Counted from the stretch's first letter, positions 20,769-31,242 are shown. The stretch is 64,000 nt of DNA from Phaeodactylum tricornutum CCAP 1055/1 (GCF_000150955.2 NC_011680.1:723926-787925); one strand, 5' to 3'. Numbers and translations: made by a program. The notes: generated from the sequence alone by a model not told the origin.

Positions 20769-20876
20769 TTACTTAGAAAGTATTTCCCGCGAGAATAAAA
20801 ACACTTAGAAACAGTGTGATTTTTCCCAAATAGCGAAAATTTCACCCCTGCTCATCCCAAATACCGAATTTTCTCA
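20769..20876 (-). repeat. Right terminal inverted repeat, 108 bp
   Basis: Reverse complement of 18809-18916 without a mismatch. The inner continuation runs to about 20732. Confidence 0.9.
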
Positions 20877-21292
20877 AATAAAATTTTGGACTACAATAAC
20901 TCATCCTCTATTAGAAGCTGAAAGTTCCACTAAAGTCCTACTACAAACTTCGAATCGAGGTTTAGTGTCTGGTTGGAGCAATAGAGTGAAATAGAGCTTT
21001 CCGGGAAAGATATGATCATATGTTCCCTTTATGGTGTCCGCGCCTGTGAACTACTCGAACTATGGACACTAGATGTGAAGAGTTAATGATGCCTTTAGGC
21101 TCCAATTCTACAAATAAGTCCCATATTGATTGTGAGATCCCATTCTTAGGAACGACTGTAACATAGCGCCAACGAAACCTTTCCTTACGCGTAAAGTAAA
21201 ATTGAAAGCGACAAGCAGAAAGTGACCATAGTTAACTGTAAACTTTGCCAAAGCTCCATCTAGTTTCATTCTGCATCGGATAAACGTCCTGA
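20877..21292. other. Spacer between mobile element and RecN-like gene
   Basis: 416 bp without a supportable gene. It carries one TAACTGTAA palindrome at 21233-21241, near the 3' end of the RecN-like gene rather than a start codon. Confidence 0.35.
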
Positions 21293-23734
21293 TCATCCCT
21301 CTACACTTCGACGGCTCTCGGCACCAGCGCGTAACAATGCATCGGCGAAAATTTCCGCCTCAGCCTTTGCCAAATTTCCGCTCGCCATACGGGCCAACTC
21401 CTTTCGGCGAGCGATGCCCTCCACAGTCAATGCCTTGACGCCATTGTAACCCTTTTCCTTCGTTTTATCACCAACGGATTGGATAACAATGTGCAGATCT
21501 GCCGTGGCCGCAACCGATGCGCTATGCGTAATGCAAAATACTTGACTCGATTGCGACGACTGAATAGCTAACATGTTGGCAACGGCGACCGCTGCATTTC
21601 CACCAACGTGTGCATCAATCTCATCATAAATGACCGCCACCGGAGACTGTTTCGAGAAACGTTGTTCCATGTCATCGTCACTTTCGTCCCCCGCAGCCGC
21701 CGCATTGGAAGCACTACCGTCGATCATAGCACCAATCGAACCAGGCAACGCACATTCTATCGCGAGCAAAATTCTTGCCTTCTCTCCCGAACTTGCCGTT
21801 GTGTGAATTGGAGATCGTCTAGGGACCACGCGGTTCGCATTAGTTCCGGTAGCATTTGCGGACGACAATGCCGAAACGAGCCAAAAGTCAACCTCATTCG
21901 TGCCGAGAACTGATCCTGTCCCGTAGGCAGACGGCTCGTCACATCGTCGAACCTCACTGACTTCTACTTGCAGCGCCATCCCTTCCATCCCCAAGCAAGG
22001 TAAACGGTCGGTCACGACTTCTGACAATCGCTCTGCCACTCGTCGTCGTTCGATAGTCAACAACTCGCAGGCGTCCCGAAATGAAACAAACGCTTGTGCT
22101 TCTTGCTCGATCGAAGCCGGCAGTAGTTGCAATGCTTCCACGTTCCCATTTCGCTCGTTCTGCAATGCTTTGTGGCACGATGGTAACGTTGTCGGAGCTA
22201 TCCCGTGCTTGCGTGCCAACGTGTTCCATTCCAACAAGAGGCCGTCGACAGCCTCAACCGAACACGGACAAGTTTGGCGACACTCCTCCAAGCGATTCAA
22301 GAAGTTTGATTCCATAAAGCGAGAGCAGTTCAGGAGGGTAGATTCAACACTATTCAGAAGCTCATGGGATTCTTCAGCTGCTTGTGATATCTTTGAATTG
22401 GGTGATTCTTCTGATTGGGCAGCGTCGAAAAGTAGCTTACGAGCGCGCTCTAAACTCGACATGGTCGATTCAGAACGCGACATCGACGACAAAGTTTCAA
22501 TAGCGTCATACGCTGCCACAATTTGGTTGTCTGCGTCTCTTATTGCGTCTCGTAGCATTACGATGCAATCATACAGTCGAGACGAAAATATATTTGGCCT
22601 TCTCGAGCCATTTTCCATCCAGGTCGCCGTGGCCAACTCTGCACGGGCAGTTTCCAAGGCTGACCCATTGGAATCCTGTAAACCCGACGCAAACTTACAA
22701 AACGACATCACACGAGATTCAAAGGCATCGATTTCGTCAATCCAATGTGTTAGTAGTTCCACGTCGTTCAGAGAGTCGGACGTATAAGATGTTGGCAGCA
22801 CACGGCTAGCAAGTTCTGCTTCTAGGACCTCCCGTTCCCGACGGCAGACCCGGTACTTTGCTTTCGACTGAGTCATATAGGTTTTTACTTGCGGCTTTAC
22901 CGCGGTATCAAGAATGGCCATGAGGGATGTCGTCTTCACCAAAGCATTTGCTGCTATCCCAGCATCGACTGTCGCTAGCAGAGGACCCGCGACGGTAGCC
23001 AAAGCTTTGAGCGTCACGCTTTGGCCATTGATTGAACAAGCAGACTTTAATCGCAGCTTCGCTCTTTCTGATGTTGCTAGCGACGTTGCTAGCGACCGTC
23101 GGAGACATAGAATTCCGCAGGAAGAATTAGTTGCGGCAGAGAATAACAAGGAAGAGTTCACTCCAAGTCGTTCCAGGGTAGCTTTGGTAGCACCAAGGTG
23201 CGGATCCGTCAACAAAAGATCCATTTCAACCACAGTCGTTACACCTCCACTATACAACGTGGAATCTTCATGCGGTTCAAAAGTGGCGACAAGCGATGGC
23301 GTCGCCTTGCCTCCGCATAACAAATTGACAACCTTACCCACAAGCAGCGACTTTCCCGACCCTGTTTCCCCGGTAACCGCTACTAAGTTTTGCCCCGGAG
23401 CAATATTTATGCAAACACTTCCCTGCTTCGCGTCGTGGTCGCGAGCCCCCGCTAAATTCGTTGATCGAATGGAGACAATTTGACTCTTAGGGGGGGAAAC
23501 AGCCGTATCTTCCGATACTGGTTGCGAAAGGAAGGGTTTGGGTCGTGTGTGCGGCGACTTTAAATACCCAAGCACTTGCAGTCTTTTCGATTGTGAAAAT
23601 AAAGTTGGTTGAAAGCCCTGCGCGCATAAAAGAGCAACAGCGAAGATAAAGGCACACTCACGAAATCGTAAAACATGGACACTCCGAAATGACGATCGCC
23701 AAAAGATCTCTGCGAAACCTATCCTCCAATTCAT
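21293..23734 (-). CDS. RecN-like DNA-repair ATPase, probably plastid-targeted
   Basis: SMC-like ABC ATPase of the RecN type, 813 aa, single exon. An N-terminal hydrophobic stretch (AFIFAVALLCAQG) is followed by FQPTLF, matching the diatom signal peptide plus A/G|F plastid cleavage rule. Walker A GETGSGKS is at residues 122-129. The centre is long and helical (coiled-coil arms). Near the C-terminus are SSGEKARILLAIE, the counterpart of the SGGE signature, Walker B VAVIYDEIDAHVGGN and the switch FCITHSASVAA. In bacteria RecN gathers broken DNA ends. A plastid version fits an origin from the cyanobacterial endosymbiont; this is inference. The signal segment begins about 27 residues after the first Met, so the true start may differ. 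Confidence 0.78.
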   Translation of the reverse strand: MNWRIGFAEIFWRSSFRSVHVLRFRECAFIFAVALLCAQGFQPTLFSQSKRLQVLGYLKSPHTRPKPFLSQPVSEDTAVSPPKSQIVSIRSTNLAGARDHDAKQGSVCINIAPGQNLVAVTGETGSGKSLLVGKVVNLLCGGKATPSLVATFEPHEDSTLYSGGVTTVVEMDLLLTDPHLGATKATLERLGVNSSLLFSAATNSSCGILCLRRSLATSLATSERAKLRLKSACSINGQSVTLKALATVAGPLLATVDAGIAANALVKTTSLMAILDTAVKPQVKTYMTQSKAKYRVCRREREVLEAELASRVLPTSYTSDSLNDVELLTHWIDEIDAFESRVMSFCKFASGLQDSNGSALETARAELATATWMENGSRRPNIFSSRLYDCIVMLRDAIRDADNQIVAAYDAIETLSSMSRSESTMSSLERARKLLFDAAQSEESPNSKISQAAEESHELLNSVESTLLNCSRFMESNFLNRLEECRQTCPCSVEAVDGLLLEWNTLARKHGIAPTTLPSCHKALQNERNGNVEALQLLPASIEQEAQAFVSFRDACELLTIERRRVAERLSEVVTDRLPCLGMEGMALQVEVSEVRRCDEPSAYGTGSVLGTNEVDFWLVSALSSANATGTNANRVVPRRSPIHTTASSGEKARILLAIECALPGSIGAMIDGSASNAAAAGDESDDDMEQRFSKQSPVAVIYDEIDAHVGGNAAVAVANMLAIQSSQSSQVFCITHSASVAATADLHIVIQSVGDKTKEKGYNGVKALTVEGIARRKELARMASGNLAKAEAEIFADALLRAGAESRRSVEG

Positions 23735-24428
23735 GACTCATGGCAACGGGCAGCACAAAATGCTACACACGCGAGGCCCGTCTTTAAGGACACTGGTGTA
23801 GATTCTAGTAACGAAGCTGAGGACGGGTCGTTGTCAGGGGTGGTAAAACGGCCGAAATCTACTTTCTCATGGCCCGCTTCGCTGCTTAGAATCAACTGTG
23901 ACATAGAACAACCCCTACCCCCACCCCAGTCTAACTGTCGAATGAAAGAGTTTCAGGGTTTCACTATCGGAATACGATCACAGGCAACGAATTTACCGGT
24001 ATTCACAATCTCTCACGAAGTAGCACGCAGAACAAACAGTTAATCGTACGCCTTTCTGACTGTGAACTACCCATATTGATTCACAATGTGACCTAGCTTT
24101 CGCCAAGCGTGGAAAAGAAATTGGTGTTGTTTTCTAGCTCTGAGTCTAGATGATGGAAGGGTTTAACCTGACTTATGAATCAGGATCGGAAATCGTTCAA
24201 AAACGAATCGTAGTCCATGGCGTGTTGCGGCTGTATACGATGTGGCCAAATTTCTAAGAGTCGCTGATTGAAATAAGTGCAATTGAGTTTATAGAAAACC
24301 GTTCTCTTCAATTTTTCTATCACCGTGCCATCGCATCCAACCAAGCCGGGATCCAGTCACCAAATGTCATCAAATCGTATTTTGAAAAACCGAAGCAGCA
24401 CTCTTTTTCAACGCAGCCAGCGGGTACA
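23735..24428. promoter_or_regulatory. Intergenic 694 bp upstream of the RecN-like gene
   Basis: Contains TGACTGTGA at 24057-24065, 323 bp upstream of the RecN ATG, and the 3' flank of the methyltransferase gene. Small frames on the plus strand show no recognisable protein. Confidence 0.35.
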
Positions 24429-25517
24429 CTAACAGACTTCAGTCGTACGTCGAAAGGCCATGGTTGATTTTTTGAACCACCAGTAATTATCCTTGGCTTG
24501 CTGGAATCGTGCAGTCAATTTTTGGTCTAGAACATATCCAAGCTGTTCAATCACTTTGATGATATAATCATTGGAGTGGTTGTTGACATGGCCATATCCT
24601 CCTTGGCCAAGAACACCCCAACTCAATATTATTCCTTTGCAATTGTGTCGATGCAGATTCCGTAGGACCATACCTTCGTATTTACTAGGCACATGCTCTC
24701 CCACCTCAAGTGACAAAACCCAATCCGCCTTGGGTAGTCCCAAAGGAATGGTCAGATCAAAGTATTCCAGGTAGTCGTTGGTATAATTAACAGCATTACC
24801 AGCCCCATCATACGCATAGTACTGTAGATCAGGATGCCGCTCGGTCAAGGCCAACTTGTACTGTCCTACACCTGCACCAAAGTCGACTATTGATCTTACG
24901 TCTTCGTCTCGAATCAGCTTGTCAATTTCATCGACGAGACGCTTTGCTGGAGGAACATGATGGAATGGTACAAGAAAGCTGCCATTAGCCGTAGTCATTT
25001 TTTCCCCTTTAGGATTTGGTGTAAGACACCATCCACCTCGGGCTTGAGTAACCTCCTTCACCTGACAGTCGCCTTCCGCCTCTAATCGTCTTTTGTTCAA
25101 CAAAGCACGTGAGTGCGGAATAAGCACATCGCTGTGATCATCCATAAAGTGTACGGAGTCTTGGATGTCCTCCACTGTGTACCACTGCGGGCAGTCTCGA
25201 GGGGTTGGAACGCCAGGACACCCACAAAGACTGCATTTATCGGTTCCACCGTAAGAGTCGGGTCCGAGCAAACGTGCATTGATCCAATCAAATTCGATCT
25301 GTATCAGGTTTTGGTTTGCTGCCAAAGGTGTCTGCGGCAACGTCAGAAAGTCCCAGTTATTCCCTGAGGAACTGTGCGTTGCCGGAGAATCCTTTGCTCG
25401 GTCAATCGACTCATCGAACAATATGGGAAATTTAAAGGCCCATAAGCACAGTACTAGCACCGCAGCAATGATGCGTAGCATACGTCCACCCGAGGGTCTT
25501 TTGCTACGACCTCCCAT
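24429..25517 (-). CDS. Membrane-anchored SAM-dependent methyltransferase
   Basis: 362 aa, single exon. A short basic N-terminus and one hydrophobic helix (MLRIIAAVLVLCLWAFKFPI) suggest a type II signal anchor with a Golgi or ER lumenal catalytic domain. A cysteine cluster (CSLCGCPG) around residue 95 may bind metal or form disulfides. The Rossmann motif I is VDFGAGVGQYKLAL. The acidic strand-2 end is YAYDGAGNAV, and motif IV is WVLSLEVGEHVP. The tail DNYWWFKKSTMAFRR is also strongly charged and aromatic. Substrate is unknown. Divergent from the Mpv17-family gene with a 477-bp shared spacer. Confidence 0.75.
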   Translation of the reverse strand: MGGRSKRPSGGRMLRIIAAVLVLCLWAFKFPILFDESIDRAKDSPATHSSSGNNWDFLTLPQTPLAANQNLIQIEFDWINARLLGPDSYGGTDKCSLCGCPGVPTPRDCPQWYTVEDIQDSVHFMDDHSDVLIPHSRALLNKRRLEAEGDCQVKEVTQARGGWCLTPNPKGEKMTTANGSFLVPFHHVPPAKRLVDEIDKLIRDEDVRSIVDFGAGVGQYKLALTERHPDLQYYAYDGAGNAVNYTNDYLEYFDLTIPLGLPKADWVLSLEVGEHVPSKYEGMVLRNLHRHNCKGIILSWGVLGQGGYGHVNNHSNDYIIKVIEQLGYVLDQKLTARFQQAKDNYWWFKKSTMAFRRTTEVC

Positions 25518-25994
25518 TCTGAGACGCGGCCAAAGTTGCCGATCCCTTGCCAGTGTCCTCGATCTAGAAATTATTGCAGCATTTTGGGCCTCGAGAGTGC
25601 GAGGCCAACCTATAACGCTTTCCTCGGTTCGTTGCTCGTACGTAGTATGACAATAGAAAAGCTACATGGAAATCGACTTTGGAAATCATTTACAGGTGAG
25701 GTTATGGTCCACTGGTATACAGAGTCCTGGCACGATCAAGCAGTTCGCGGATGTGCACTTTCATATTCAATATTCACGCATCCGAGCTTACCACTACCAT
25801 GTCTTGGGGAAACAGCAAAAGCGTTCACGTGACACATGACACGTTGACTTCACGGCGGAACAACGGCGGCTGCCACTGCCGGCGATAGGCCACTCTCTTG
25901 ACGAGTGACCCAGTCGGTGCGGTGCAGTCGACAAAAAGTCTGAGCTGAGCCCGGGGCAGGAAAAGTAAACTGCACGAAGTTGAATCTCGAATTG
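25518..25994. promoter_or_regulatory. Divergent promoter region, 477 bp
   Basis: Lies between the methyltransferase (minus) and the Mpv17/PMP22 gene (plus). No TNACWGTNA palindrome or repeat was found; it must nonetheless hold both promoters. Confidence 0.35.
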
Positions 25995-26648
25995 ATGATG
26001 GCTCCGTTGATGTCAGCAGCAACCAAACTATGGACATGCTTTTCAGTAGCAGCCAAACACTATCCTTTTGCTGTCAACAGCATCACGGGTTGTTCCCTGT
26101 GTGCCGGTTCCGATGCTATGGCGCAGTATGTCGAGCGGTATCGTTTGGTCGCCAACCTACCGAAGACGGCTCAATCCAGAAGAGTCGATTGCTATTCAGT
26201 CGGCTACCATTGGTTTGATAAGCGAAGATTTGCATCAGCTGGATTAATCGGTGTTTTTGTCAACGGATTAGTGTATCCAAGAGCTTACGCCAAACTCGAT
26301 TCAATATGGGCCGGTGTCGGTTTTTCATCCGTTCTGCAAAAATCGCTTGTGGAACTCGCTACAGTCGGTATTTTTGTCAACACCGTCAGTATGACATCAA
26401 GAGGACTTCTGGGGGGAAGAGATCGCGATGACGTCGTAAAGCACGTGTGTCAAGAACTGCCGACGATAACAGTGAATGATGTTCGAGTTTGGCTACCATA
26501 CAATCTATTTGCCTTCACATTTATTCCAGCGCACATTAGACCATCAACCACGGCATTAATGGAAGCAATCTGGCAAACATATATCAGCCTCCGCTCCAAT
26601 AATTACGCGAATGGGCTCCCTCAGGACACAAATATGCTTGAAGCCTAG
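25995..26648 (+). CDS. Mpv17/PMP22 family membrane protein
   Basis: 217-residue four-helix membrane protein of the Mpv17/PMP22 family, found in peroxisomal or inner mitochondrial membranes and linked to small-solute channels. Seen: an N-terminal region with YPFAVNSITGCSLCAGSDAM (usual P..T..v.....gD...Q), and the diagnostic C-terminal VWLPYNLFAFTFIPAHIRP followed by an IWQTYIS helix. The first ATG of the frame, MMAPLMSAATK, was taken as the start; the frame is open slightly further upstream without an ATG. Exact organelle cannot be read from the sequence. Confidence 0.82.
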   Translation: MMAPLMSAATKLWTCFSVAAKHYPFAVNSITGCSLCAGSDAMAQYVERYRLVANLPKTAQSRRVDCYSVGYHWFDKRRFASAGLIGVFVNGLVYPRAYAKLDSIWAGVGFSSVLQKSLVELATVGIFVNTVSMTSRGLLGGRDRDDVVKHVCQELPTITVNDVRVWLPYNLFAFTFIPAHIRPSTTALMEAIWQTYISLRSNNYANGLPQDTNMLEA

Positions 26649-27091
26649 CGAAAGCCGAGCACAAATCTAGAGCCTCATTTCAAGGCAGCTTATCCCAAGA
26701 AATACTTTGTTAGTTTACGCTTACTGTTCTTGTATCCGCTCAATTGCAATCTTACAGTTAGTACGAACTGTCTGTTGATCTTGAATACAACATCCTTTTC
26801 CCTTAGAATCCGGTCAGAACCGAAAACACTCTCGTTAACGCTGCAGTGCGAGGGTCAAGACTAGACGACAAAATTGCGCACGGAATGCGGCCAATGTCCT
26901 TTCAACTAAAAACCTCATCTGAAGAACATTTTCGACTCGTATTTGTCTAATTCGTTCGAATATTTGCTTTAACTACCTGCACTGACAGTGAGGTAGTACT
27001 CATGCAAGGGAGAATGCTTATCAGAGAAATTATTTGGCAGCGCTTCTATATAAAAATCATATCCTTATTCGTGCGCATGCCGTCGCAGGCT
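26649..27091. other. Convergent spacer with two TNACWGTNA palindromes
   Basis: 443 bp between two convergent genes, so no coding-gene promoter is expected. Yet TTACAGTTA lies at 26752-26760 and TGACAGTGA at 26983-26991. No frame or RNA gene was recognised. Confidence 0.4.
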
Positions 27092-27810
27092 CTACTCATA
27101 GACCCAAGGCTGAGAAGCGCTCTCCCAGTCGCAAACGCCTTCTGGAAACCATAGGGCGATTTCAGCATTCGCGGACTCAACGGCATCACTTCCGTGGCAA
27201 ATGTTTCTGCCGACCTCTGCAAAGAAATGAATGAGTTTTTTTTCTTGTTTCTGACTGCGACAAAGCAAGCTAGCTTATAATCCGACATCGCCAAAGCGAG
27301 ACTTACCGATGCAAAAGTCACCTCGAATGGTTCCCATCGCGGATTCGCTGGGCATGGTGGCACCCAGCATTTTGCGTCCTTCTTTGACAGCTCCTTTTCC
27401 CTCCCAGACCATGGCACAGACAGGGCCAGAAGTCATGTACGCAATAAGACCAGGAAAGAATTTCTTGTCCTTTAAGTCTTCGTAGTGCTTCTCAAGGTGC
27501 TCTTTGCCCGGGGCAGTTAGCTTCATGGCAACGAGCTTGAAACCTTTGGCCTCGAAGCGCTTGATGATTTCTCCGATAAGCCCACGCTGGACGCCGTCAG
27601 GCTTGATCATGATATCTGCACATTAGTGGTGGCAAAGAAGATGAGATACCACAAAACACTGTTGCAGTGACCAGGCAAAAGGCGAAGATAACCTTGTCTA
27701 CTTGGTTGGACGAGGAATGAAAATGAAACCGCATCCCCTCGCTAATCTAATCCCAGTCAATTCGCCCCTATCTTCCCTGTCCTTTCGCTAGACTTACAAG
27801 TGCGCTCCAT
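27092..27810 (-). CDS. NDK: Nucleoside diphosphate kinase
   Basis: Transfers the terminal phosphate between nucleoside triphosphates and diphosphates through a phospho-histidine. Three exons: 27810-27798 (only 13 nt), 27615-27307 and 27216-27092, 148 aa, the family's usual length. The tiny first exon encodes MERT and the first base of a Tyr codon. Joined to exon 2 it gives the standard start [19 protein letters not shown]. Exon 3 carries the catalytic histidine in [12 protein letters not shown], and the protein ends [12 protein letters not shown] as NDKs do. Introns are 182 and 90 nt with GTAAGT donors. No targeting presequence, so probably the cytosolic form. Confidence 0.93.
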
Positions 27811-28211
27811 GGTAAGTTTCGTTGGTAGCTTACGGTTTTTTTATAGAATCTGTTCACTGGGCCGTTGCCAATTACGGTCACTACTAGTAAATATTGGAGG
27901 ACTAAAGATTCACGGTTGGCGTATCTCGCTAAATTTTGTACTCATAACCGAAAAGCTCGTGTCCCCCTTTACATAGTGTTAGGGCGGTTGGACCCCCTTA
28001 TCGAATTTTTACCTGGTTTTGTAGGATCGATCTAACAAAGCAATCGTTTCTAACAGAACACGCGCGATGGATAAGTTTAAATGACCAAGCAAACGGAAAA
28101 TGCCGATTGACTTTAATGTAAACTCCTTCAGACCATTTGCCGTGACGTGAAAACCTGAAATGAGCTCTATCATGTGAAGTTATAGAATTATTGACAGATC
28201 GCAGTAACTCG
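27811..28211. promoter_or_regulatory. 401-bp spacer upstream of NDK
   Basis: NDK promoter side and 3' flank of the leucine-rich-repeat gene. No motif, repeat or frame worth reporting. Confidence 0.3.
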
Positions 28212-31200
28212 CTACAGAAGATCTAACAGGATCATTTCGACGTCACTGTAATGAGCTTCGTTATCAGCAATCGAAGCTTCATCACAGTAGAGACTCTTTC
28301 CAGCAAACAACAAGCTTTCTGCGAATTTTAACTGTCGAAGCAACGCTAGTATTTGATCTGCTTGACTACTTCCAAGAGCCTGTAGCTTGGTCTGAAACGG
28401 CTTGTGAGCAAAAAAACTTTCACAAGAGACCCAGTTACTCGAATATTGCAACTCACCATGATTCTTGGATAGTAGGCGATCCTAGGCTTTGAATTTTTCG
28501 GGCGTTTCAGTGCGGGTTGTTCCTCTGATTGGCATTGCTTTTCAGATCGCCGTTTGTGCCCTCCAGCGTGTGACAGGGAGCGGGAGACAGAGAATGCATT
28601 TCCCAACGATTGAAAGGAAATCGCGCGACCCATTCCAGGTGCGCTGGGCTGCTGATTTGGTGTTGAAGGTGCTGCCATACCGCGGGCAGGCGTCGACGTT
28701 ACCTCGTGATGCAGACCATCGCAGTCATGAAGCACGACATTCGGTGGCGAGAAATAGTACTGATGTAGATGCCAAAGTTCGGCGTTGTTGAAAGGAATTC
28801 GCCCAACCTCTGATAGTGAACGAAAGTGCAACCTTAGCCAGCGTAAATTGCGACTACGTCGCTCGGAATTCTCATAAGTTTCCTGAACGGATAGTGTATG
28901 CGCCGAAGAAGGCAGTGTATCGGTGCCGTCCATCTTCGACTTTCCTCCTTCCCATTCGCTCAATTCGTCCTCGTTCACGAAGGAACATTTTGGGATCTCA
29001 AGGGTTCCTGATAGACTTCGTTCCAACAAAGCAGTATCCGAAGGATCGACCGAGGGGCGTTCCGAAATTGGTTTCTCGTACATTTCCGTCTGAAATAGAG
29101 TTTGAAGCGCAGTTCCCAGCGAAGCAAAAGCGACTTTGGCAGCTGCCGCAACCGCCGCTGGAGGCGCTGGTCCACGGGGAATATCGCCTTTTCCAACGTT
29201 TCCGCGTCCGGCTTTAATTGCCCACTGGCGCCACATAAGCCGGAAAAAACCCAACACCTGGTCGTTCGACCAAACCTCCGGCAACCGTGGCACTCCCAGG
29301 GTGACGGCAATGGCTGTAGCAGAAGCAAAACATAAGTAAGATGAACTCAAAACGGCTCGTGAGTAAAAAAGATTTCAAAAACGTACGCGCAAGAGGGAAG
29401 CCTGTCAGCAATCGTAAAGGTGCACTTTGGTTGGAAACAATTCCGGCAACGATGTGTCGCTGAGCAGAATACCCCGCGTGAGAATTGTCGAAGTAAACCG
29501 CTTGCAACGAAGTGTTGTACGCCAACGCATACGATACAGCCTTGGAAGAATTTTGATCGATGTGTATTCCAGCAAGCCCGAGTGAAATTAGCGAACTGTT
29601 CTCGGATACATTCTTCATCAAAGCTTTGATCCCGGCGCTCGTCACGGCGTTACACCCAATATCAAGTGATTGCAGTGGAATTGATGTCAGAACAACCGCA
29701 CAAAGCTGTGCGCCCCGATCTCGTAGTCGGTTATTGTCCAGCTTTATTTTCTTCAACGTAGTCGATCCCCATATAGAGTTCATTAAATTCTCAACACCTT
29801 GACACGTGATTTGATTGAAAGAAAGTACTAGCTCTTCCAAGGGTAGCCTTTTGTTTTGTGTCAGAGCTTGCGACATCAATAGAATATCTTGATCGTCAAG
29901 ATTGTTATTTGATACGCAAAGCGAGCGCAGGGCAGTATTTGTCACAAGCATTCCCGGTATCGCAGCGAATCCTCCAGATGCTATCAGAACTGTTCCTAAC
30001 TGCAAATCAACAATGCTGTGAATTTCAGTTGACCCCGTCAACGCAGCCTCCGTCTCAGCTATTCGTGAATCTCGATTGGCGATTGCACCAGCAACGGCCT
30101 GCACACCCATAGATCCAATTCGGTTCGCCGACATGTGCAATCGCGACAAGCCAGTGCCATGTAAAATTGCACCGGCAATAGAAAGCGCCCCCCGCTCTCC
30201 AATCTGATTTCCACTAAGGTCTATTGCACGCAATACGTAGTTCCCGGCCATAGCGTGTACTGCCAGCGCCTCGCACCCCACATCGCCTATCTCGTTGAAA
30301 GCCAGATCTACTACCGACAAATGCTTGTGATGTACCCCGTTTTGACAGAATGCCATTGCGAGAATAGTAGTCCCTTCGTCGCAAAATTCATTGTAAGCAA
30401 GCTTCAAAACAGATAGCTGTGGACTGTGAGTGATTGCCTCCTTTAAGAGGAACGCGTGAGAGACATCGAGACCCCTTCGAGACAGGTCGATCTGTACGAC
30501 AAGAGAGCTAGTGAGTAAAAACAGTTTTTGAAATACACAGACATTACTGAAAAGCACGTACTATCGATAGACGACCTTGGGGTATGGCTTCTCGCAAACG
30601 AGAGAACAAGACCCTGCTCTTCCGCTGTGATAAAAGAGCTGATTCAAATTCATCGTCGATTTCTGCCTCAGCATTTTTCTCGTGTTGCGGCTTGCTGGGA
30701 GTACTGTCTGCCATCGGAAGAGATTGCGCAAGGTAGCTTTCCTCCGAAAAAACGCTTGCTCGCTTCAATGCAGTTCCCGGTTCAGAAATCTCCGTCACAG
30801 TACAAGTGTTCGCTACAGAAGCATCCGACGGCGGCGAAGCTATCGAGCTCGGTACCGAAACTTCCGCCAGCGGAAAATGTTGTGATGAGCGTATTCGCCG
30901 AGTCGTTTTCTCAATCGCGCTGATTGTGAGACCTACATTGGAGCTACACTCCGAAGAGGACATTGAAGAATGGGCGCAGCTACTGTCGGTGCCATCCGTG
31001 ATTCGTAGGGGGGCATCTACATTCGGTTCGGCCTCTTTGGATTTGTTCTTTGGGAGTTTTTGCCCTTGCTGCTGCTGCCGCTGTTGTTGTTGGCCACAAT
31101 CATTCTCAGTGAAGGTTTGCCGTCTTGGCTCGGTCGAGGTACGGTCGCAGTCGCTCGTACTTCTGTTCATCCCGCTGGATACCTGCACTAATTCCGTCGA

Positions 31201-31242
31201 CGACGGATGTAAAACGAGACAGCTTTCCGTCCTACTACTCAT
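28212..31242 (-). CDS. Leucine-rich-repeat (RNI-type) protein, four exons
   Basis: Exons 31242-30562, 30491-29387, 29313-28457 and 28379-28212, about 936 aa, with all phases consistent. Residues 1-227 are disordered and include a glutamine tract. Exon 2 encodes roughly a dozen ribonuclease-inhibitor-type repeats (IDLSRRGLDVSHAFLLKEAI, LSVVDLAFNEIGDVGCEAL, IDLSGNQIGERGALSIA, and so on). The last 340 residues begin PRLPEVWSNDQVLGFFRLMW and belong to no family I recognise. RNI repeats are protein-interaction scaffolds; the partner is unknown. The three introns (70, 73 and 77 nt) share a T-rich tract plus CTCAC and flanking bases, as if copied from one another. One TGACTGTGA lies 116 bp upstream of the ATG. 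Confidence 0.82.

Larger units (their letters stand above)
18809..20876. mobile_element. Gene-carrying terminal-inverted-repeat element (Pack-type), 2.07 kb
   Basis: Bounded by a perfect 108-bp inverted repeat (18809-18916 and 20769-20876). The outer end begins TGAGAAAATTCGGTATTTGG. Similarity continues inward for about 35 bp at roughly 75% (TTAAGAA.AACCCC.TAT.CTATG in both arms) but not outward. The repeats therefore face each other as the ends of one element. Inside is an eroded minus-strand copy of a host enzyme, 2-oxoglutarate dehydrogenase E1, plus unassigned sequence at 18955-19490. No transposase lies between the ends, so the element is non-autonomous. The DDE transposase 115 bp to the left is the obvious candidate helper, but their ends have not been shown to match. 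No clear target-site duplication is visible in the A-rich flanks. Confidence 0.75.
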
